Part shown: piece by piece, positions 20,050 to 31,257 of the stretch
Layout of the letters: the number at the start of each line of letters is the position of its first letter
How positions within the stretch are numbered: the stretch's first letter is position 1
DNA from: Moritella sp. JT01
GTDB taxonomy: Bacteria; Pseudomonadota; Gammaproteobacteria; Enterobacterales; Moritellaceae
DNA: 64,000 nt
Assembly (NCBI RefSeq): GCF_001574435.1
Contig: NZ_LOCN01000030.1
Coordinates: 1 to 64,000 of the forward strand
Direction of reading: 5' to 3'
Translations under genes and position numbers: made by a program
Notes under the pieces: model-generated
The model's input: the letters and a program-made list of their open reading frames with translations, nothing else
Told to the model about the DNA's origin: nothing
The model's database searches: none

Positions 20050-21522
20050 TTATTTTTTACTCTTATAGTGCGACATCATGCGGCGACGTTTTTTCTGTTG
20101 CGATAATGATAAGCTATTTTTCTTATCTGCAAACGGATTATCACTGTCACGGAATTCAACCTTAATCGGTGTACCCATGATTTTTAATGAACGACGGAAG
20201 TAGTTGATCAAATAACGGCGATATGAATTCGCTAATTTTGTTACTTGATTACCATGCACAACAATCAATGGTGGATTATAGCCACCCGCGTGCGCATAAC
20301 GTAGCTTAACACGACGACCAGCATGCATTGGCGGCTGATGATCATCCACAGCCATACGTACAATACGCGTTAACATAGACGTTGATACACGTTTAGTTGA
20401 TGAATCAAATGCTTCTGTAATCGATTCAAATAAGTGACCGACACCAGTACCGTGTAATGCAGAGATAAAGTGAATACGTGCAAAGTCAATAAAGCCTAAA
20501 CGACGATCCAGTTCAGATTTAATACGATCTTTCACGTCAGTATCTAAACCATCCCACTTATTCACCGCAATCACAATTGAGCGACCAGAGTTAATTGCAA
20601 AGCCTAACAAAGTTAGATCTTGTGCTGTTACACCAGTACGTGCATCAAATACCATTAATACAACGTTCGCATCATCAATTGCTTGTAATGCTTTAACAAT
20701 CGAGAACTTCTCAACCGCTTCATTAATATTTTTACGACGACGTACACCAGCAGTATCGATAAGCATGTAGTTACGACCGTCACGCTCCATCGGAATATAG
20801 ATACTGTCACGGGTGGTTCCCGGCATATCGTAAACAACAACACGCTCTTCACCTAAAATACGGTTAACCAACGTTGATTTACCAACGTTAGGACAACCAA
20901 TCATGGCTAGTTTGATTGGTAAACGCGCATAATCTTCTGCAGTTTGCTCATCTTCCTCTTCCTCTGGTAATAACTCACCATTTACAAAAGGGTCTGCGTC
21001 AGAGAATTCTTCCTCATCTTCAGCATCAGCAACGTGAACGTGTGCTAATGCTTCTTCAATAAGAATATTAGTACCACGACCTTGCGATGCAGCAATTTGG
21101 TAGATATCACCAAGTGCAAGCGCATAGAATTCAGCAACAGCAACATCGCCATCAAGGCCATCGACTTTGTTGGCAACAAGAAATACTTTTTTCTCTTGCT
21201 TACGTAAATGTTCGGCAATTGCTTGATCAGCTACCATTAGGCCTGCTCGAGCATCTACCATAAATAATACGGCATCAGCTTCTTCGATCGCAAGTAACGA
21301 CTGATCAGCCATTTTTGCATCAATCCCTTCTTCATCGCCATTAATACCGCCGGTATCAACAACAATGAACTCACGACCAGCTAAGTTAGCTTGTCCATAT
21401 TTACGGTCACGAGTTAACCCTGGGAAATCGGCAACAAGTGCGTCCCGGGTACGAGTTAAGCGGTTGAACAATGTTGATTTACCAACATTAGGGCGTCCAA
21501 CCAATGCAATTACAGGGGTCAT
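20050..21522 (-). CDS. der: Ribosome assembly GTPase Der (EngA)
   Basis: A 490-aa protein with two tandem G domains: [18 protein letters not shown] and NKVD in the first; [15 protein letters not shown] and NKWD in the second. An acidic linker separates them (EEEEDEQ, about 185-205) and a C-terminal KH-like domain ends in a basic tail ([16 protein letters not shown]). It is needed for 50S subunit maturation. I use the ATG at 21522 with GAGG upstream. Confidence 0.97.
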   Translation of the reverse strand: MTPVIALVGRPNVGKSTLFNRLTRTRDALVADFPGLTRDRKYGQANLAGREFIVVDTGGINGDEEGIDAKMADQSLLAIEEADAVLFMVDARAGLMVADQAIAEHLRKQEKKVFLVANKVDGLDGDVAVAEFYALALGDIYQIAASQGRGTNILIEEALAHVHVADAEDEEEFSDADPFVNGELLPEEEEDEQTAEDYARLPIKLAMIGCPNVGKSTLVNRILGEERVVVYDMPGTTRDSIYIPMERDGRNYMLIDTAGVRRRKNINEAVEKFSIVKALQAIDDANVVLMVFDARTGVTAQDLTLLGFAINSGRSIVIAVNKWDGLDTDVKDRIKSELDRRLGFIDFARIHFISALHGTGVGHLFESITEAFDSSTKRVSTSMLTRIVRMAVDDHQPPMHAGRRVKLRYAHAGGYNPPLIVVHGNQVTKLANSYRRYLINYFRRSLKIMGTPIKVEFRDSDNPFADKKNSLSLSQQKKRRRMMSHYKSKK

Positions 21523-21584
21523 ATATAACCTCAGCCTCAATACGGCTCTAGTAAAATGAAAGTCACTTATTTAAAAGGACAAAA

Positions 21585-21600
21585 TGCGCCTCTCGGCGCA
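21585..21600 (-). terminator. Short GC-rich hairpin between bamB and der
   Basis: Stem TGCGCC/GGCGCA with a 4-nt loop; on the minus strand ATTTTG follows. Probably a weak terminator, so der may be only partly co-transcribed with bamB. Confidence 0.45.
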
Positions 21601-21633
21601 ATAAATTATGTTGATGGTATTCTATCTAGGGAT

Positions 21634-22824
21634 TTAAATTGGTTTCTTTACAGCAACCAATTCACCACTGCGGCTTTGAACATAGAGGTATTTTTCTGAG
21701 TTCAATGCTTTAGAAAATAGTCCATCACTATCAATTAATTGTTGTGCAACCAACTTACCGGTTTTACGATCTAACCAATGCAAATAGCCTTCTTTATCAC
21801 CGACAACAATATTGTTACCCGAGACAACGGGTGCAGTTACACCACGTAGTGCTAAGCGATTCTGTGACCATAAAGTAAGGCCATTACGACGGTCAATTGC
21901 ATGAATACGACCTTCCGTATCAGTTAAAAACAGCTCGAAGCCCGCCACAGTAAGATCTTTTACCGACGCGTAAGCACGTTTCCAAAGCACCTTACCAGAA
22001 CGTAATTCAATCGCCATTAACTCGCCATTAAAAGCAGATGTATAAACATCAGTACCACGCGCTACTGCTTGGCCATTCACATCAACGAGACGGTCAATGT
22101 CATTCGCGCCTTTTGGCTTGGCAACATTCACTTCCCAGATCAATCGACCATTAGCAAGAAATACTGCCGCTAGTTTACCATCACTGCGACCATAAATCGC
22201 TGCTCCATTAGTGGTGATTGGCGAATTATTACCACGTAAAGTCAAAGCAGGTAATTCTGAGCTTTGGATCCAACGCTGTTCACCCGTCTGAACGTCAAAA
22301 CCAACCAAGCTACCACTGCCAGTTTGGATAATAACAAGGCCTTCATCAACCACAGGACTCGCGATCACTTCACCATCGGTTTCAACTTGCCAGATCACGT
22401 CACCGGTTTTGTCGTTTAACGCAAATAATACTGCATTTTCACTACCAACAAATACCATGCCATAACCAGCAGCTATACCACCCGACAGTAACGCATTATC
22501 ACTGTCATCAAAACGGTTAAATACCGCTTGTTCAGATAAGTCTTGAGTCCAAATTTCATCACCTGAAATCGGGTCCAACGCTTTCACTAAACCGTCACGA
22601 CTTGCGGCAAAAAGCTGACCATTTACAAGTAAGGTTCGTGTCTGAGAGTAATACTCGCCAACACCCGAGCCGATGCTCTTACGCCATTCAATTTCTGGCG
22701 TAAATTCAGCTTGAATGACAGGCAGTGGTGAATACACTTCCTCATCATCACTAAATAAAGAACAACCTTGTAAAAAAACCGAAAGTACCGCAGCTGTGGT
22801 AAGTGTTCTCAGCTTATTGGTCAT
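21634..22824 (-). CDS. bamB: Outer membrane assembly lipoprotein BamB
   Basis: Beta-propeller lipoprotein of 396 aa in the BAM complex. It has a signal peptide with lipobox LQGC (C21) and repeated PQQ-like blades (GDEIWTQDLS, GDVIWQVETD, GKVLWKRAYA, GLTLWSQNRL). It overlaps yfgM by 11 bp and has an AGGAGA Shine-Dalgarno inside yfgM. Confidence 0.95.
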   Translation of the reverse strand: MTNKLRTLTTAAVLSVFLQGCSLFSDDEEVYSPLPVIQAEFTPEIEWRKSIGSGVGEYYSQTRTLLVNGQLFAASRDGLVKALDPISGDEIWTQDLSEQAVFNRFDDSDNALLSGGIAAGYGMVFVGSENAVLFALNDKTGDVIWQVETDGEVIASPVVDEGLVIIQTGSGSLVGFDVQTGEQRWIQSSELPALTLRGNNSPITTNGAAIYGRSDGKLAAVFLANGRLIWEVNVAKPKGANDIDRLVDVNGQAVARGTDVYTSAFNGELMAIELRSGKVLWKRAYASVKDLTVAGFELFLTDTEGRIHAIDRRNGLTLWSQNRLALRGVTAPVVSGNNIVVGDKEGYLHWLDRKTGKLVAQQLIDSDGLFSKALNSEKYLYVQSRSGELVAVKKPI

Positions 22825-23485
22825 TCAGCTCTCCTGCGATAGCAGCATCAAGATCATCTGCAACGTCTGCAATAGCAAGGTCATCAAGTTTTAATTGTAA
22901 CAACTGAGTATTCGCACCGACACCCGCTAAGGCTGCTTCATAAGCACTACGAGCCGCGTTTAAATCGCCTTGTTGTACGTAGATATCACCTTTTACTTCT
23001 GCTTTTTTACTCGCAAATGTATCAAGAGTCACTTTATCCAGTGTCGCCAGTGCAATATCAAAATTTTGTAGCTGCGCTTGCACTCGTGCTAGACGAATAT
23101 TAGCAATCGGTAAGATACTTGCTTGATTACTGTTTGTCGCTACCCAGCTAAGTTGCTTTTCAGCTTCCGTAAAGTCTTGTTTTTTCACTGCTTCAGCGGC
23201 AAGTTGCAATGCAGTTAATGTGGCGTAAGCATTACCGCTGTTCGCATCAATAAACGTCTGAGTTGTCGCCTTTGCTGCAAGTCCATTTTCAGATAATTCA
23301 GTCACAACAGTATCATAAGCAGCCGAGCGTTCTTCTTGTACTGTTAACTGGCTATCGTTGTAATAACGAAAACCAACTAAGCCAGCTAAGCCTAGCACAG
23401 TCCCAAAAATGACCGCATTACCATGGGACTTCCACCATGATTTCAGCGCTTCAACTTGTTGTTCTTCAGTAGCGTAACCTTCCAC
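22814..23485 (-). CDS. yfgM: YfgM, SecYEG-associated TPR protein
   Basis: A 223-aa inner-membrane protein with the family start EGYATEEQQVEALKSWWK, one transmembrane helix (about 24-42) and periplasmic TPR-like helices. In E. coli YfgM is an ancillary subunit of the Sec translocon with PpiD. The start is a GTG at 23485 with an AGGG upstream. Confidence 0.93.
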   Translation of the reverse strand: MEGYATEEQQVEALKSWWKSHGNAVIFGTVLGLAGLVGFRYYNDSQLTVQEERSAAYDTVVTELSENGLAAKATTQTFIDANSGNAYATLTALQLAAEAVKKQDFTEAEKQLSWVATNSNQASILPIANIRLARVQAQLQNFDIALATLDKVTLDTFASKKAEVKGDIYVQQGDLNAARSAYEAALAGVGANTQLLQLKLDDLAIADVADDLDAAIAGELNDQ

Positions 23486-23533
23486 GTCTCACCCTTAATT
23501 TTTTAAACACCAATAAACAGTATTAATTAGTTG

Positions 23534-24814
23534 TTACTTGTTTAGTAGCGTTGTTAATTGGTTTACTAATTCAGTTACTGCGATAGTTTGCTGCTCTGTT
23601 TTACCAGTCAGATCTTTCACAGTCACTTGTTTATTTTCGATTTCGTCGCTGCCCAGAATAAGTGCTACTTTAGCGCCATTTTGATCAGCTCGTTTAAGTT
23701 GTTTCTTAAAGTTACCGCCGCCGTTATGCATCATAAATTTCACATTCGGCATTTGATCGCGTAACTGTTCTGCTAATAACATACCATGAATATCTGCACC
23801 GTCGCCTAATGCTGCGATATAAACATCAACAACGCCAGCAATATCAGCGGTTAATTCTAATGCTTCTAATAATAATACGAGGCGTTCGATACCCAATGCA
23901 AAACCAACTGCAGGAGTTGCTTTACCACCGAGTTGTTCAACTAAACCATCATAACGACCACCACCACAAACTGTACCTTGTGCGCCTAGGCTTTCTGTCA
24001 CCCATTCAAATACAGTGTAGTTATAATAATCAAGGCCGCGCACTAAACGATTATTGATTTGATATTTAACACCCGCACTGTCTAATATCTTACATAGACC
24101 ACTAAAGTGCGCTTTAGTTTCTTCACCGTAATAATCAGCTAAGCTTGGAGCATCGTTAAGCAATGCTTGTACGTTGGGATTTTTGCTATCCAGTACACGT
24201 AATGGATTAGTGTACATACGACGTTGGCTTTCTTCATCAAGCTGATCTTTAAAACCTTCTAAGAAGCTAATTAATGCGTCTTTATGCGCACTACGCTCTT
24301 CAGACGAACCCAGCGAATTAAGCTGTAATGTCACATGTTGCTCAATACCAAGTAGTCTCCACAGACGCGCCGTTAATAAAATAACTTCTGCATCAGTATC
24401 CGCACCTTTAAGACCAAAAATTTCAACACCGAATTGGTGGAATTGACGGTAACGACCTTTTTGAGGACGCTCGTGACGGAACATAGGACCTATGTACCAC
24501 ATACGACGCTCTTGGTTATACAACAAACCATTTTGAATACCAGCACGCACTGTTGACGCTGTGCCTTCAGGGCGTAATGTTAGGCTGTCACCGTTACGGT
24601 CATCAAACGTGTACATTTCTTTTTCAACAACGTCTGTTACTTCGCCGATCGCACGCTTAAATAGATTCGTAGATTCAACGATTGGCATACGAATTTCAGA
24701 GTAGCCATAGGCTGCAACAGTATCACGTAATACTGATTCTACTTTTTGCCATACCGGCGTTTGTTCTGGTAAGCAATCATTCATGCCACGAATTGCTTGG
24801 ATAGGTTTAGCCAC
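23534..24814 (-). CDS. hisS: Histidyl-tRNA synthetase
   Basis: Class II synthetase of 426 aa. Motif 2 is around [19 protein letters not shown]; histidine-specific segments include [15 protein letters not shown] and [14 protein letters not shown], and motif 3 is [15 protein letters not shown] prefer the GTG at 24814, which gives [13 protein letters not shown] as in E. coli, over the GTG at 24820. Confidence 0.96.
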   Translation of the reverse strand: MAKPIQAIRGMNDCLPEQTPVWQKVESVLRDTVAAYGYSEIRMPIVESTNLFKRAIGEVTDVVEKEMYTFDDRNGDSLTLRPEGTASTVRAGIQNGLLYNQERRMWYIGPMFRHERPQKGRYRQFHQFGVEIFGLKGADTDAEVILLTARLWRLLGIEQHVTLQLNSLGSSEERSAHKDALISFLEGFKDQLDEESQRRMYTNPLRVLDSKNPNVQALLNDAPSLADYYGEETKAHFSGLCKILDSAGVKYQINNRLVRGLDYYNYTVFEWVTESLGAQGTVCGGGRYDGLVEQLGGKATPAVGFALGIERLVLLLEALELTADIAGVVDVYIAALGDGADIHGMLLAEQLRDQMPNVKFMMHNGGGNFKKQLKRADQNGAKVALILGSDEIENKQVTVKDLTGKTEQQTIAVTELVNQLTTLLNK

Positions 24815-24887
24815 GGTCACTCTCGAAAATTAAAAAAGACATATAACCCCAGATTATAAGGAGTTTCTACGTCGAGGTAAAATATTC

Positions 24888-24928
24888 AAAGGTGTTAGTC
24901 GGATATTTATCCTCATTTCAACACCTTT
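24888..24928 (-). terminator. Hairpin between ispG and hisS
   Basis: A 9-bp perfect stem (24888-24896 with 24920-24928) with an inner GGAT/ATCC pairing in the loop. The T-run is poor, so it may process or attenuate rather than end transcription. Confidence 0.4.
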
Positions 24929-24937
24929 ACGGTAAAA

Positions 24938-26056
24938 TTACGCTTTAGCGTCAGTTACGATGATATTTTTAGGGTCCATCATCGCTGCTTTTGCACGAAT
25001 TTTAGCCTCTAGCTGATCAATCATATCATTATTATCAAAACGTTCTTTCTGACGTTTGCCATCAAGATAGTAACCGCTCTTATTACTGCCGCCCGTAACG
25101 CCAATTTGTGCAGCTTCTGCTTCACCCGGTCCATTAACCACACAACCGATGATAGACACGTCCATTGGGATAATAATGTCTTCTAAACGCTCTTCTAATG
25201 CATTCACGGTACTGATCACATCAAACTCTTGACGAGAACAGGTCGGGCAAGCAATAAAGTTAATACCACGGCTACGGATACGTAATGATTTTAGAATATC
25301 AAAGCCAACGCGAATTTCTTCAACTGGATCGGCCGCCAAGGAAATACGTAACGTATCACCGATACCCTCTGCCAGTAACATACCAAGACCAACCGATGAT
25401 TTAACCGCACCACTTCTGAAACCACCCGCTTCAGTAATACCTAAATGCAGAGGTTGTTCGATCAGTTTCGCTAACTGACGGTAAGATTCAACCGCCAGAA
25501 ATACATCCGATGCTTTAACACTGACTTTAAACTGATCGAAGTTCAAACGCTGCAGAATATCAACGTGGCGCATTGCCGATTCAACTAATGCGGCTGGTGT
25601 TGGTTCGCCGTATTTTTCTTGAATTTCACGTTCTAATGAGCCACCGTTAACACCAATACGAATTGGAATATTCATATCTTTGGCACAATCAACCACAGAA
25701 CGGATACGACTTTCGTTACCGATATTACCAGGGTTAATACGTAAGCAATCAACGCCGTACTCAGCGACTTTAAGCGCGATACGGTAGTCAAAGTGAATAT
25801 CCGCCACAAGTGGCACATCAACTTGTTGTTTAATTTGTTTGAATGCTTCTGCTGCATCCATTGTTGGCACGGAAACACGAACAATGTCAGCACCAACGGC
25901 GACTAATGCTTTAATCTGAGCAACGGTTGCAGCCACATCCGTCGTCAAGGTATTTGTCATTGACTGTACTGCAATCGGTGCATTGCCACCAACAGGTACC
26001 TTACCAACCATGATCTGTTTCGATTGGCGGCGAATAATTGGACTTTCCTGATGCAT
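24938..26056 (-). CDS. ispG: HMBPP synthase IspG
   Basis: 4Fe-4S enzyme of 372 aa in the MEP isoprenoid pathway, making HMBPP from the cyclic diphosphate MEcPP. It has an N-terminal TIM barrel and the cluster ligands in [12 protein letters not shown] and [11 protein letters not shown]. Length equals the E. coli protein. The nearby isc operon supplies such clusters. It lies 16 bp after rodZ. Confidence 0.97.
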   Translation of the reverse strand: MHQESPIIRRQSKQIMVGKVPVGGNAPIAVQSMTNTLTTDVAATVAQIKALVAVGADIVRVSVPTMDAAEAFKQIKQQVDVPLVADIHFDYRIALKVAEYGVDCLRINPGNIGNESRIRSVVDCAKDMNIPIRIGVNGGSLEREIQEKYGEPTPAALVESAMRHVDILQRLNFDQFKVSVKASDVFLAVESYRQLAKLIEQPLHLGITEAGGFRSGAVKSSVGLGMLLAEGIGDTLRISLAADPVEEIRVGFDILKSLRIRSRGINFIACPTCSRQEFDVISTVNALEERLEDIIIPMDVSIIGCVVNGPGEAEAAQIGVTGGSNKSGYYLDGKRQKERFDNNDMIDQLEAKIRAKAAMMDPKNIIVTDAKA

Positions 26057-26072
26057 ATTTATAACTCGTTAA

Positions 26073-26999
26073 TTAAGCTTCAAAAGGTAATTTAAATTTA
26101 GCAAGTCGACCTTGTTTAAAGGTTGATAAATCAACTGGCTCACCAGCATAACTCATTGTTACTTGCTCTGGCGCGCCTAGTTTAATTGATAATGGTGCTA
26201 ACCCTTGTAGTTGGATTGTCTGACCGGCTTTTCTCACACCTGTCGAAAGCGTTTTACCGTTACTGTCTTTAATTTGAACCCAGCAATCACCCATAAACGT
26301 AAGAAGTAACGACTGAGGTGCAATCACTTTATTATCAAGAATATTAGTGACAGATGATGTAGTCGCGGCAGGTTGCTCAGCGACTACAGCTAGTGCTAAT
26401 TTTTCGACCTCGTCGACAGTTGGCTCAGTAACGTCTAGTGCTGGTGCAACAAGTGAAGGCGCTTCGTCCTCAATAACGGTTACAGCACCAACGACTTCAG
26501 GTGATTCAACTGATTCGAGGGTTTGTATTGCTACAGGATCAGGGACTACAATATCGGCCTCATCAGTGCCTAATCCCCAAATTAAGAATACGACAAGCAT
26601 AAAACCGACGATGCCGTAACTGACAAGCATTAGGCGGTTATCATATGCTTCTAGTTTCGTTCGGCGCGAGAAGCTTTGTAGCTCGGCTTGTTGTTCACAT
26701 TCTGCATTATGGCAATTATAAGCGCGAAGCACATCATCTTCGGGAATGTTTAAATAGCGGGCATAACAGCGAATATAACCACGTATGAAGGTTTGTGAAA
26801 TATCTTTATCAAGCACATTTTTTTCAATGTTGTTAATAACAGATAATTTTAAGTTAATATTATCACTGACTTGCTGCACGCTAATACCTAATGCAATACG
26901 TGCATCTCGTAATATCTGACCAGCAGTTATCACGTCGATATTATCTTGCAATTCAGCGGATTCATCTGCATTTTTTAAAGTTTCTAAATCAATAGTCAT
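26073..26999 (-). CDS. rodZ: Cytoskeletal protein RodZ
   Basis: A 308-aa bitopic protein linking MreB to the cell-wall elongation machinery. It has an N-terminal Xre-type helix-turn-helix (about 27-90, RDARIALGISVQQVSDNI), a basic juxtamembrane segment, a transmembrane helix (about 127-146), an acidic T/V-rich linker and a C-terminal DUF4115 domain (LLLTFMGDCWVQIKDSNG). Its start overlaps the end of pilW by 11 bp. Confidence 0.94.
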   Translation of the reverse strand: MTIDLETLKNADESAELQDNIDVITAGQILRDARIALGISVQQVSDNINLKLSVINNIEKNVLDKDISQTFIRGYIRCYARYLNIPEDDVLRAYNCHNAECEQQAELQSFSRRTKLEAYDNRLMLVSYGIVGFMLVVFLIWGLGTDEADIVVPDPVAIQTLESVESPEVVGAVTVIEDEAPSLVAPALDVTEPTVDEVEKLALAVVAEQPAATTSSVTNILDNKVIAPQSLLLTFMGDCWVQIKDSNGKTLSTGVRKAGQTIQLQGLAPLSIKLGAPEQVTMSYAGEPVDLSTFKQGRLAKFKLPFEA

Positions 27000-27759
27000 T
27001 TGTAATATATTTTTGTGTTTGGGTCGCTAACGGAAATTGGGCTAATAATTGGCGACTGTATACTTCAGTAGCAGCCAAATCATTCTGTTTTTCTGCAATA
27101 TTAAAGCCCAACCAAAGACTGCGTGCGGTTACCTTCGTTACTGACTCATATTTTGTTAATTGCTGCTTGGCCATCGCATAATCGGCCAGCATATAGTGTA
27201 ATTCAGTAACTGATAACCGTACGTCTAAATTTTGCGGTGCATGTGCAAGAGATGACTGAAAGTAGGTTAATGCCTGCGATTCATCGCCATTTTCAAGTGC
27301 ACATTGCCCCGCATTTTCATAACTATTCGCAATTTTATTATAACGTGGAGACGCGATTGCAGTTAAAAATTCGCTTTCTGCTTCATCAAAACGCGCTATT
27401 CCACATAGGAACACACCAAAATTATTATGAATATTACCATTATCAGGTGCAAGGTCGAGGGCATATAAATAGGCTTCTTCGGCTTGTTTATGCTCTTTTA
27501 CCTTCTGATAGTAATACGCATAAGCTAAATAAATATCCGCATTGTCTGGCTCATAATGAACGGCTTTATCAAGATTAATTTTCGCCTGTTGATAGTTTTC
27601 AATTTCAATATACTTTAAGCCTAAGGCTAGACGGCTTCGGGCCGCTGCAGTCTTATCAACCGAATTATCACTCAAACCAGCACTGGTTTCAATGTAACTT
27701 TGTGTGCTACATCCAGCCAGTGCGACTATCATCAATCCTACTACTGCGAAACGTTTCAT
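26989..27759 (-). CDS. pilW: Type IV pilus TPR lipoprotein PilW/PilF
   Basis: A 256-aa outer-membrane lipoprotein (lipobox LAGC, C17) with tandem TPR repeats (about 35-240). PilW/PilF guides secretin multimerisation for type IV pili. I use the ATG at 27759, which gives a clean lipoprotein signal, rather than 27771. It is between rlmN and rodZ, the usual place. Confidence 0.9.
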   Translation of the reverse strand: MKRFAVVGLMIVALAGCSTQSYIETSAGLSDNSVDKTAAARSRLALGLKYIEIENYQQAKINLDKAVHYEPDNADIYLAYAYYYQKVKEHKQAEEAYLYALDLAPDNGNIHNNFGVFLCGIARFDEAESEFLTAIASPRYNKIANSYENAGQCALENGDESQALTYFQSSLAHAPQNLDVRLSVTELHYMLADYAMAKQQLTKYESVTKVTARSLWLGFNIAEKQNDLAATEVYSRQLLAQFPLATQTQKYITNDY

Positions 27760-27784
27760 GCCTAAATCCATCTAGTCAAAAATA

Positions 27785-28900
27785 TCAGTCACTCATCTTG
27801 ACTGAAATCGCTTCACCTTGCATCCGTTTTTTTAATGTTCTTTTCGTTCTGTCGATTACATCACCTGCCAATTGCCCACAAGCAGCATCAATATCATCAC
27901 CGCGGGTTTTACGAATTGTCACCGTATTTTCGTATTCCATCAGCACTTTATTAAAGCGATCGATACGACTATTACTTGGTTTACCATAGTCACTGCCTGG
28001 GAACGGATTAAATGGGATCAAGTTAATTTTACACGGCGTATCTTTTAATAAGTGCGCTAATTCATGAGCTTGATCAGTTGAATCATTCACGTGATCAAGT
28101 AATACATACTCAATCGTTACTTTTTTACGATTGGCATTTGATTTACCAATATAGTTTTTAACGGATGCGAGTAATGTTTCAATATTGTACTTTTTATTGA
28201 TAGGAACAAGCTCGTCACGTAATGCATCATTTGACGCGTGTAATGAAATGGCTAATGCAACATCAATTGAATCAGCTAATTTATCTAAAGCAGGTACAAC
28301 TCCAGACGTAGATACGGTTACACGACGTTTTGATAAACCAAAGCCATAATCGTCTAGCATCAAGTTTAATGCAGGTACCAAGTTTGTCATGTTAAGCAGT
28401 GGTTCACCCATACCCATCATTACGACATTGGTGATTGCACGTTTCTTATTATTAAAGCCGATAACTTGTGTAGCACGCCATACTTGACCAATGATTTCTG
28501 ATACACGCAGGTTACGGTTAAAGCCTTGTTGTGCTGTCGAGCAGAATGTACATTCTAATGCACAACCAACTTGTGACGATACACAAAGTGTTGCACGATC
28601 ACCGTCGGGAATATAAACCGTTTCATATTCTTGACCATCGACTTTTAATGCCCATTTAATTGTACCATCTTCACTACGCTGTTCTTTACTGATTTCAGGC
28701 GCTGAAATAATAGTTTCACGTAATAATTTTTCACGTAACTTTTTATTCAAATTGGTCATTTCATTAATGTCATCACAGCCTTCATGATAGATCCATTTCA
28801 TCACTTGATCGGCACGGAATGGTTTTTCGCCAATGTCCGCAAAATATTGGCGCATAGCTTTACGATCTAAGTCTAATAGATTAATTTTTTTATTACTCAT
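27785..28900 (-). CDS. rlmN: 23S rRNA/tRNA m2A methyltransferase RlmN
   Basis: Radical-SAM enzyme of 371 aa that methylates C2 of A2503 in 23S rRNA and A37 in some tRNAs. The SAM cluster motif CALECTFC is near residue 120 and the resolving cysteine is in [12 protein letters not shown] near the end. I use the ATG at 28900 with AGAGG upstream. Confidence 0.96.
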   Translation of the reverse strand: MSNKKINLLDLDRKAMRQYFADIGEKPFRADQVMKWIYHEGCDDINEMTNLNKKLREKLLRETIISAPEISKEQRSEDGTIKWALKVDGQEYETVYIPDGDRATLCVSSQVGCALECTFCSTAQQGFNRNLRVSEIIGQVWRATQVIGFNNKKRAITNVVMMGMGEPLLNMTNLVPALNLMLDDYGFGLSKRRVTVSTSGVVPALDKLADSIDVALAISLHASNDALRDELVPINKKYNIETLLASVKNYIGKSNANRKKVTIEYVLLDHVNDSTDQAHELAHLLKDTPCKINLIPFNPFPGSDYGKPSNSRIDRFNKVLMEYENTVTIRKTRGDDIDAACGQLAGDVIDRTKRTLKKRMQGEAISVKMSD

Positions 28901-29268
28901 GAAGTGAGCCTCTGTCATTTATTTTATTCGGTTTGAAACAATTTAAGACTCAATTTTAAACAATATTTTAAGAATAGTTGGATAAAAAAGATGATGCTAA
29001 AATTGAGGTTTCAGGGCGCGGGATTGTACAAAGTTTAACGCCTAGACGCTAGCGCATTAGCCGAATTAAACAAAATAATTTATTAGCCGTTATTTTCAAT
29101 AACCAAGATTAAGGTGAGATAACAATAATTAAGACTGAATATCCGCGATGAAAAGGAAATAAATATAATATGAAAGGAAGTTGTTCAGGTGGATAAAATC
29201 ATAAAACCGGGCAGCAAATTAATCACGCATCACTACGCAACGACTTTACAGCCCGTTACACTAATTAA
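28901..29268. other. Intergenic region rlmN-ndk, 368 bp
   Basis: AT-rich, no convincing gene. On the minus strand a possible -10 (TACAAT, 29023-29028) is followed by a GC-rich CCCGCGCCC segment that resembles the suhB discriminator; I see no good -35. It probably holds the promoter of the rlmN-pilW-rodZ-ispG run. Confidence 0.4.
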
Positions 29269-29694
29269 TTAGCGTGGGCATACTTCGTTTTCAGTAAAGA
29301 AGTAAGCAATTTCACGGGCAGCTGATTCTTCACTATCAGAACCATGTACCGCATTAAAACGCATGCTCTCAGCATAGTCACAACGTAACGTGCCCGCAGC
29401 TGCATTTTCTGGGTTCGTAGTACCCATTAACTCACGGTAAAAAGTGATCGAATTTTCACCTTCTAATACCTGTACCATGATAGGACCAGACGTCATAAAG
29501 TCCATTAAAGGTTCGAAGAATACTTTGCCTTTGTGTTCTGCATAAAAACCTTCCGCTTGCTCACGGGTAAGGTGAAGCATTTTTGCTGCAACAACGCTTA
29601 AGCCACAAGCTTCAATACGAGAGTAAATAGCACCAATTAAATTTTTTCTTACTGCATCAGGCTTAACAATAGAAAAAGTGCGTTGAATTGCCAT
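29269..29694 (-). CDS. ndk: Nucleoside diphosphate kinase
   Basis: A 141-aa kinase that balances NTP and dNTP pools by a phosphohistidine mechanism. The start [14 protein letters not shown] and the active-site segment FNAVHGSDS, with the catalytic histidine near 117, are standard. An AAGG Shine-Dalgarno precedes the ATG. It is a separate unit upstream of rlmN. Confidence 0.97.
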   Translation of the reverse strand: MAIQRTFSIVKPDAVRKNLIGAIYSRIEACGLSVVAAKMLHLTREQAEGFYAEHKGKVFFEPLMDFMTSGPIMVQVLEGENSITFYRELMGTTNPENAAAGTLRCDYAESMRFNAVHGSDSEESAAREIAYFFTENEVCPR

Positions 29695-29757
29695 AATTTT
29701 TAACCTTAATTTGAGAAGTTTACTATCTTAGTTTGACTATCTAAGTTGAACAGTTCA

Positions 29758-29796
29758 TTAATAAGATAACCTTTAAAATAAAGGTTATCTTATTAA
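29758..29796. terminator. Long hairpin between TIGR03503-like gene and ndk
   Basis: A perfect 17-bp AT-rich stem (29758-29774 with 29780-29796) and a 5-nt loop, about 126 bp after the end of the TIGR03503-like gene and 64 bp before ndk. There is no T-run on either side, so termination is uncertain. Confidence 0.45.
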
Positions 29797-29921
29797 CATT
29801 GACTTTAATTGCATTACAATTTTTAAACAAGTGTTAATCGCGAAAGAACAATGAATTACTGCGTAATACGAACCTTATCTTCCGTAAATCTGATACATCA
29901 TCTAATTGATTACATATCAAA

Positions 29922-31244
29922 CTATTTATCAAGTGAATTAAGATCCAAGTCTGTCATCGTATTTAGTCCATCATTTCTATTCCTTGATTCTGCAGGGTTA
30001 ATATCAGCACCAGTTTGATTAGAAATTACCTTTTCAAATTTACGTTTTTGCCAAAACTTAATACTAAATAATACTGCGACAGCTAGAATGAGTAAGGTTA
30101 GCAAACTACCTACCACCCACAATAATAAATTCCATTCACTTTCTGATACTTCTAAACCATCAGTAATCACTTCGGTAGCATTAGCCTGAGATGCAATTGC
30201 TATCGGAATTAACGCACTATCAATAATGATAGGTTTAGGGATAACAAATGCTTCCGATGGCATATTGATCGTTATTTCTCGTCCCGCTTTCGTTGTTGCA
30301 AACAAAACCAATTCAATATCATAACCACCGATATCAGTCGGTCGTTCAAACGTATAAATCTGCTCACTTATATTGGCTTCGCCATAAATAATAAAATCAT
30401 CACTTGGCCCGCCATTAACCGAGGCTAAGCGGCCTTTGATCACAATACTTTCGGGCTGTAACTCTTCAATATCAAAGACAAGTTTTAATTGTGGATCATT
30501 ATCGACTAACAAAGGCAACATTTTAGTTTTTATTGGCCGAGGAAAAATAACCACATCTTGATTAAAACTGCGGGTAAAAGCATGATTTTTTACCGAGACT
30601 TCAAACTTATACTTACCGGTGGCGAGATCCAGTTGTAAAAAAGTAGTGAAAATACCATCTTCAGGTACTTCATCGTAAAACACCCCTTTATCATTAAACT
30701 TTGCCAGTTCTTGAGAGGTAAAATTGAAATTTTCGTCTTCTGTTCGGTGATAACCATAAGCAGTCATAATCAATTCAGTATCACGTAAATACGTTGCATT
30801 AAGGCGTTTTTTCAAATGACGTAGTTCACCACTCACTTTTAAACGTTCACCACTATAAAGCTGAATAGGTAAACGAGTAACTTGCAATTGCACATCTGAC
30901 AATAATTGAATACGGTTATTACCTTGGATTTTCCCGAGTGCTTGCCAAGGTCCAGGCATTGGATTTTCAATGGTTATAATGTCATTTTCTTCGCCTTCAA
31001 TCCAATGAACACGATCAGACTGATCCCAAATATAAACCTTACTACCGTCGGGACGAACCAAAATAACCGCTTTAGAGAAACGTTCACGCGCAATAATAAA
31101 CGTTATTTTTTTAATACCATAATCAACACGAAAGCGGTTATCCAATAACGCGATATCACTTGTCTGATAAACACTTTTAGCTGAAGTAAAGGTACTGATA
31201 CTAACTGCACCAATAAATGCCAATAACAACCAAATATTACGCAT
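29922..31244 (-). CDS. TIGR03503-like envelope protein
   Basis: A 440-aa protein with a signal peptide (about 1-22, ending FTSA), a long beta-rich periplasmic part and a C-terminal transmembrane helix (about 370-392) before a short cytoplasmic tail. It resembles the conserved family TIGR03503 of marine gammaproteobacteria, function unknown. The ATG at 31244 (AAGGA, 5 nt) is preferred to the frame from 31307. It is 13 bp after dnaQ, so they are one operon. Confidence 0.75.
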   Translation of the reverse strand: MRNIWLLLAFIGAVSISTFTSAKSVYQTSDIALLDNRFRVDYGIKKITFIIARERFSKAVILVRPDGSKVYIWDQSDRVHWIEGEENDIITIENPMPGPWQALGKIQGNNRIQLLSDVQLQVTRLPIQLYSGERLKVSGELRHLKKRLNATYLRDTELIMTAYGYHRTEDENFNFTSQELAKFNDKGVFYDEVPEDGIFTTFLQLDLATGKYKFEVSVKNHAFTRSFNQDVVIFPRPIKTKMLPLLVDNDPQLKLVFDIEELQPESIVIKGRLASVNGGPSDDFIIYGEANISEQIYTFERPTDIGGYDIELVLFATTKAGREITINMPSEAFVIPKPIIIDSALIPIAIASQANATEVITDGLEVSESEWNLLLWVVGSLLTLLILAVAVLFSIKFWQKRKFEKVISNQTGADINPAESRNRNDGLNTMTDLDLNSLDK

Positions 31245-31257
31245 GTTTGTCCTTATC

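Noticed and set aside
28901-29268. Small ORFs or an RNA gene between rlmN and ndk
   Set aside because: Only short frames under 30 codons with no conserved look; no tRNA cloverleaf or clear terminator.
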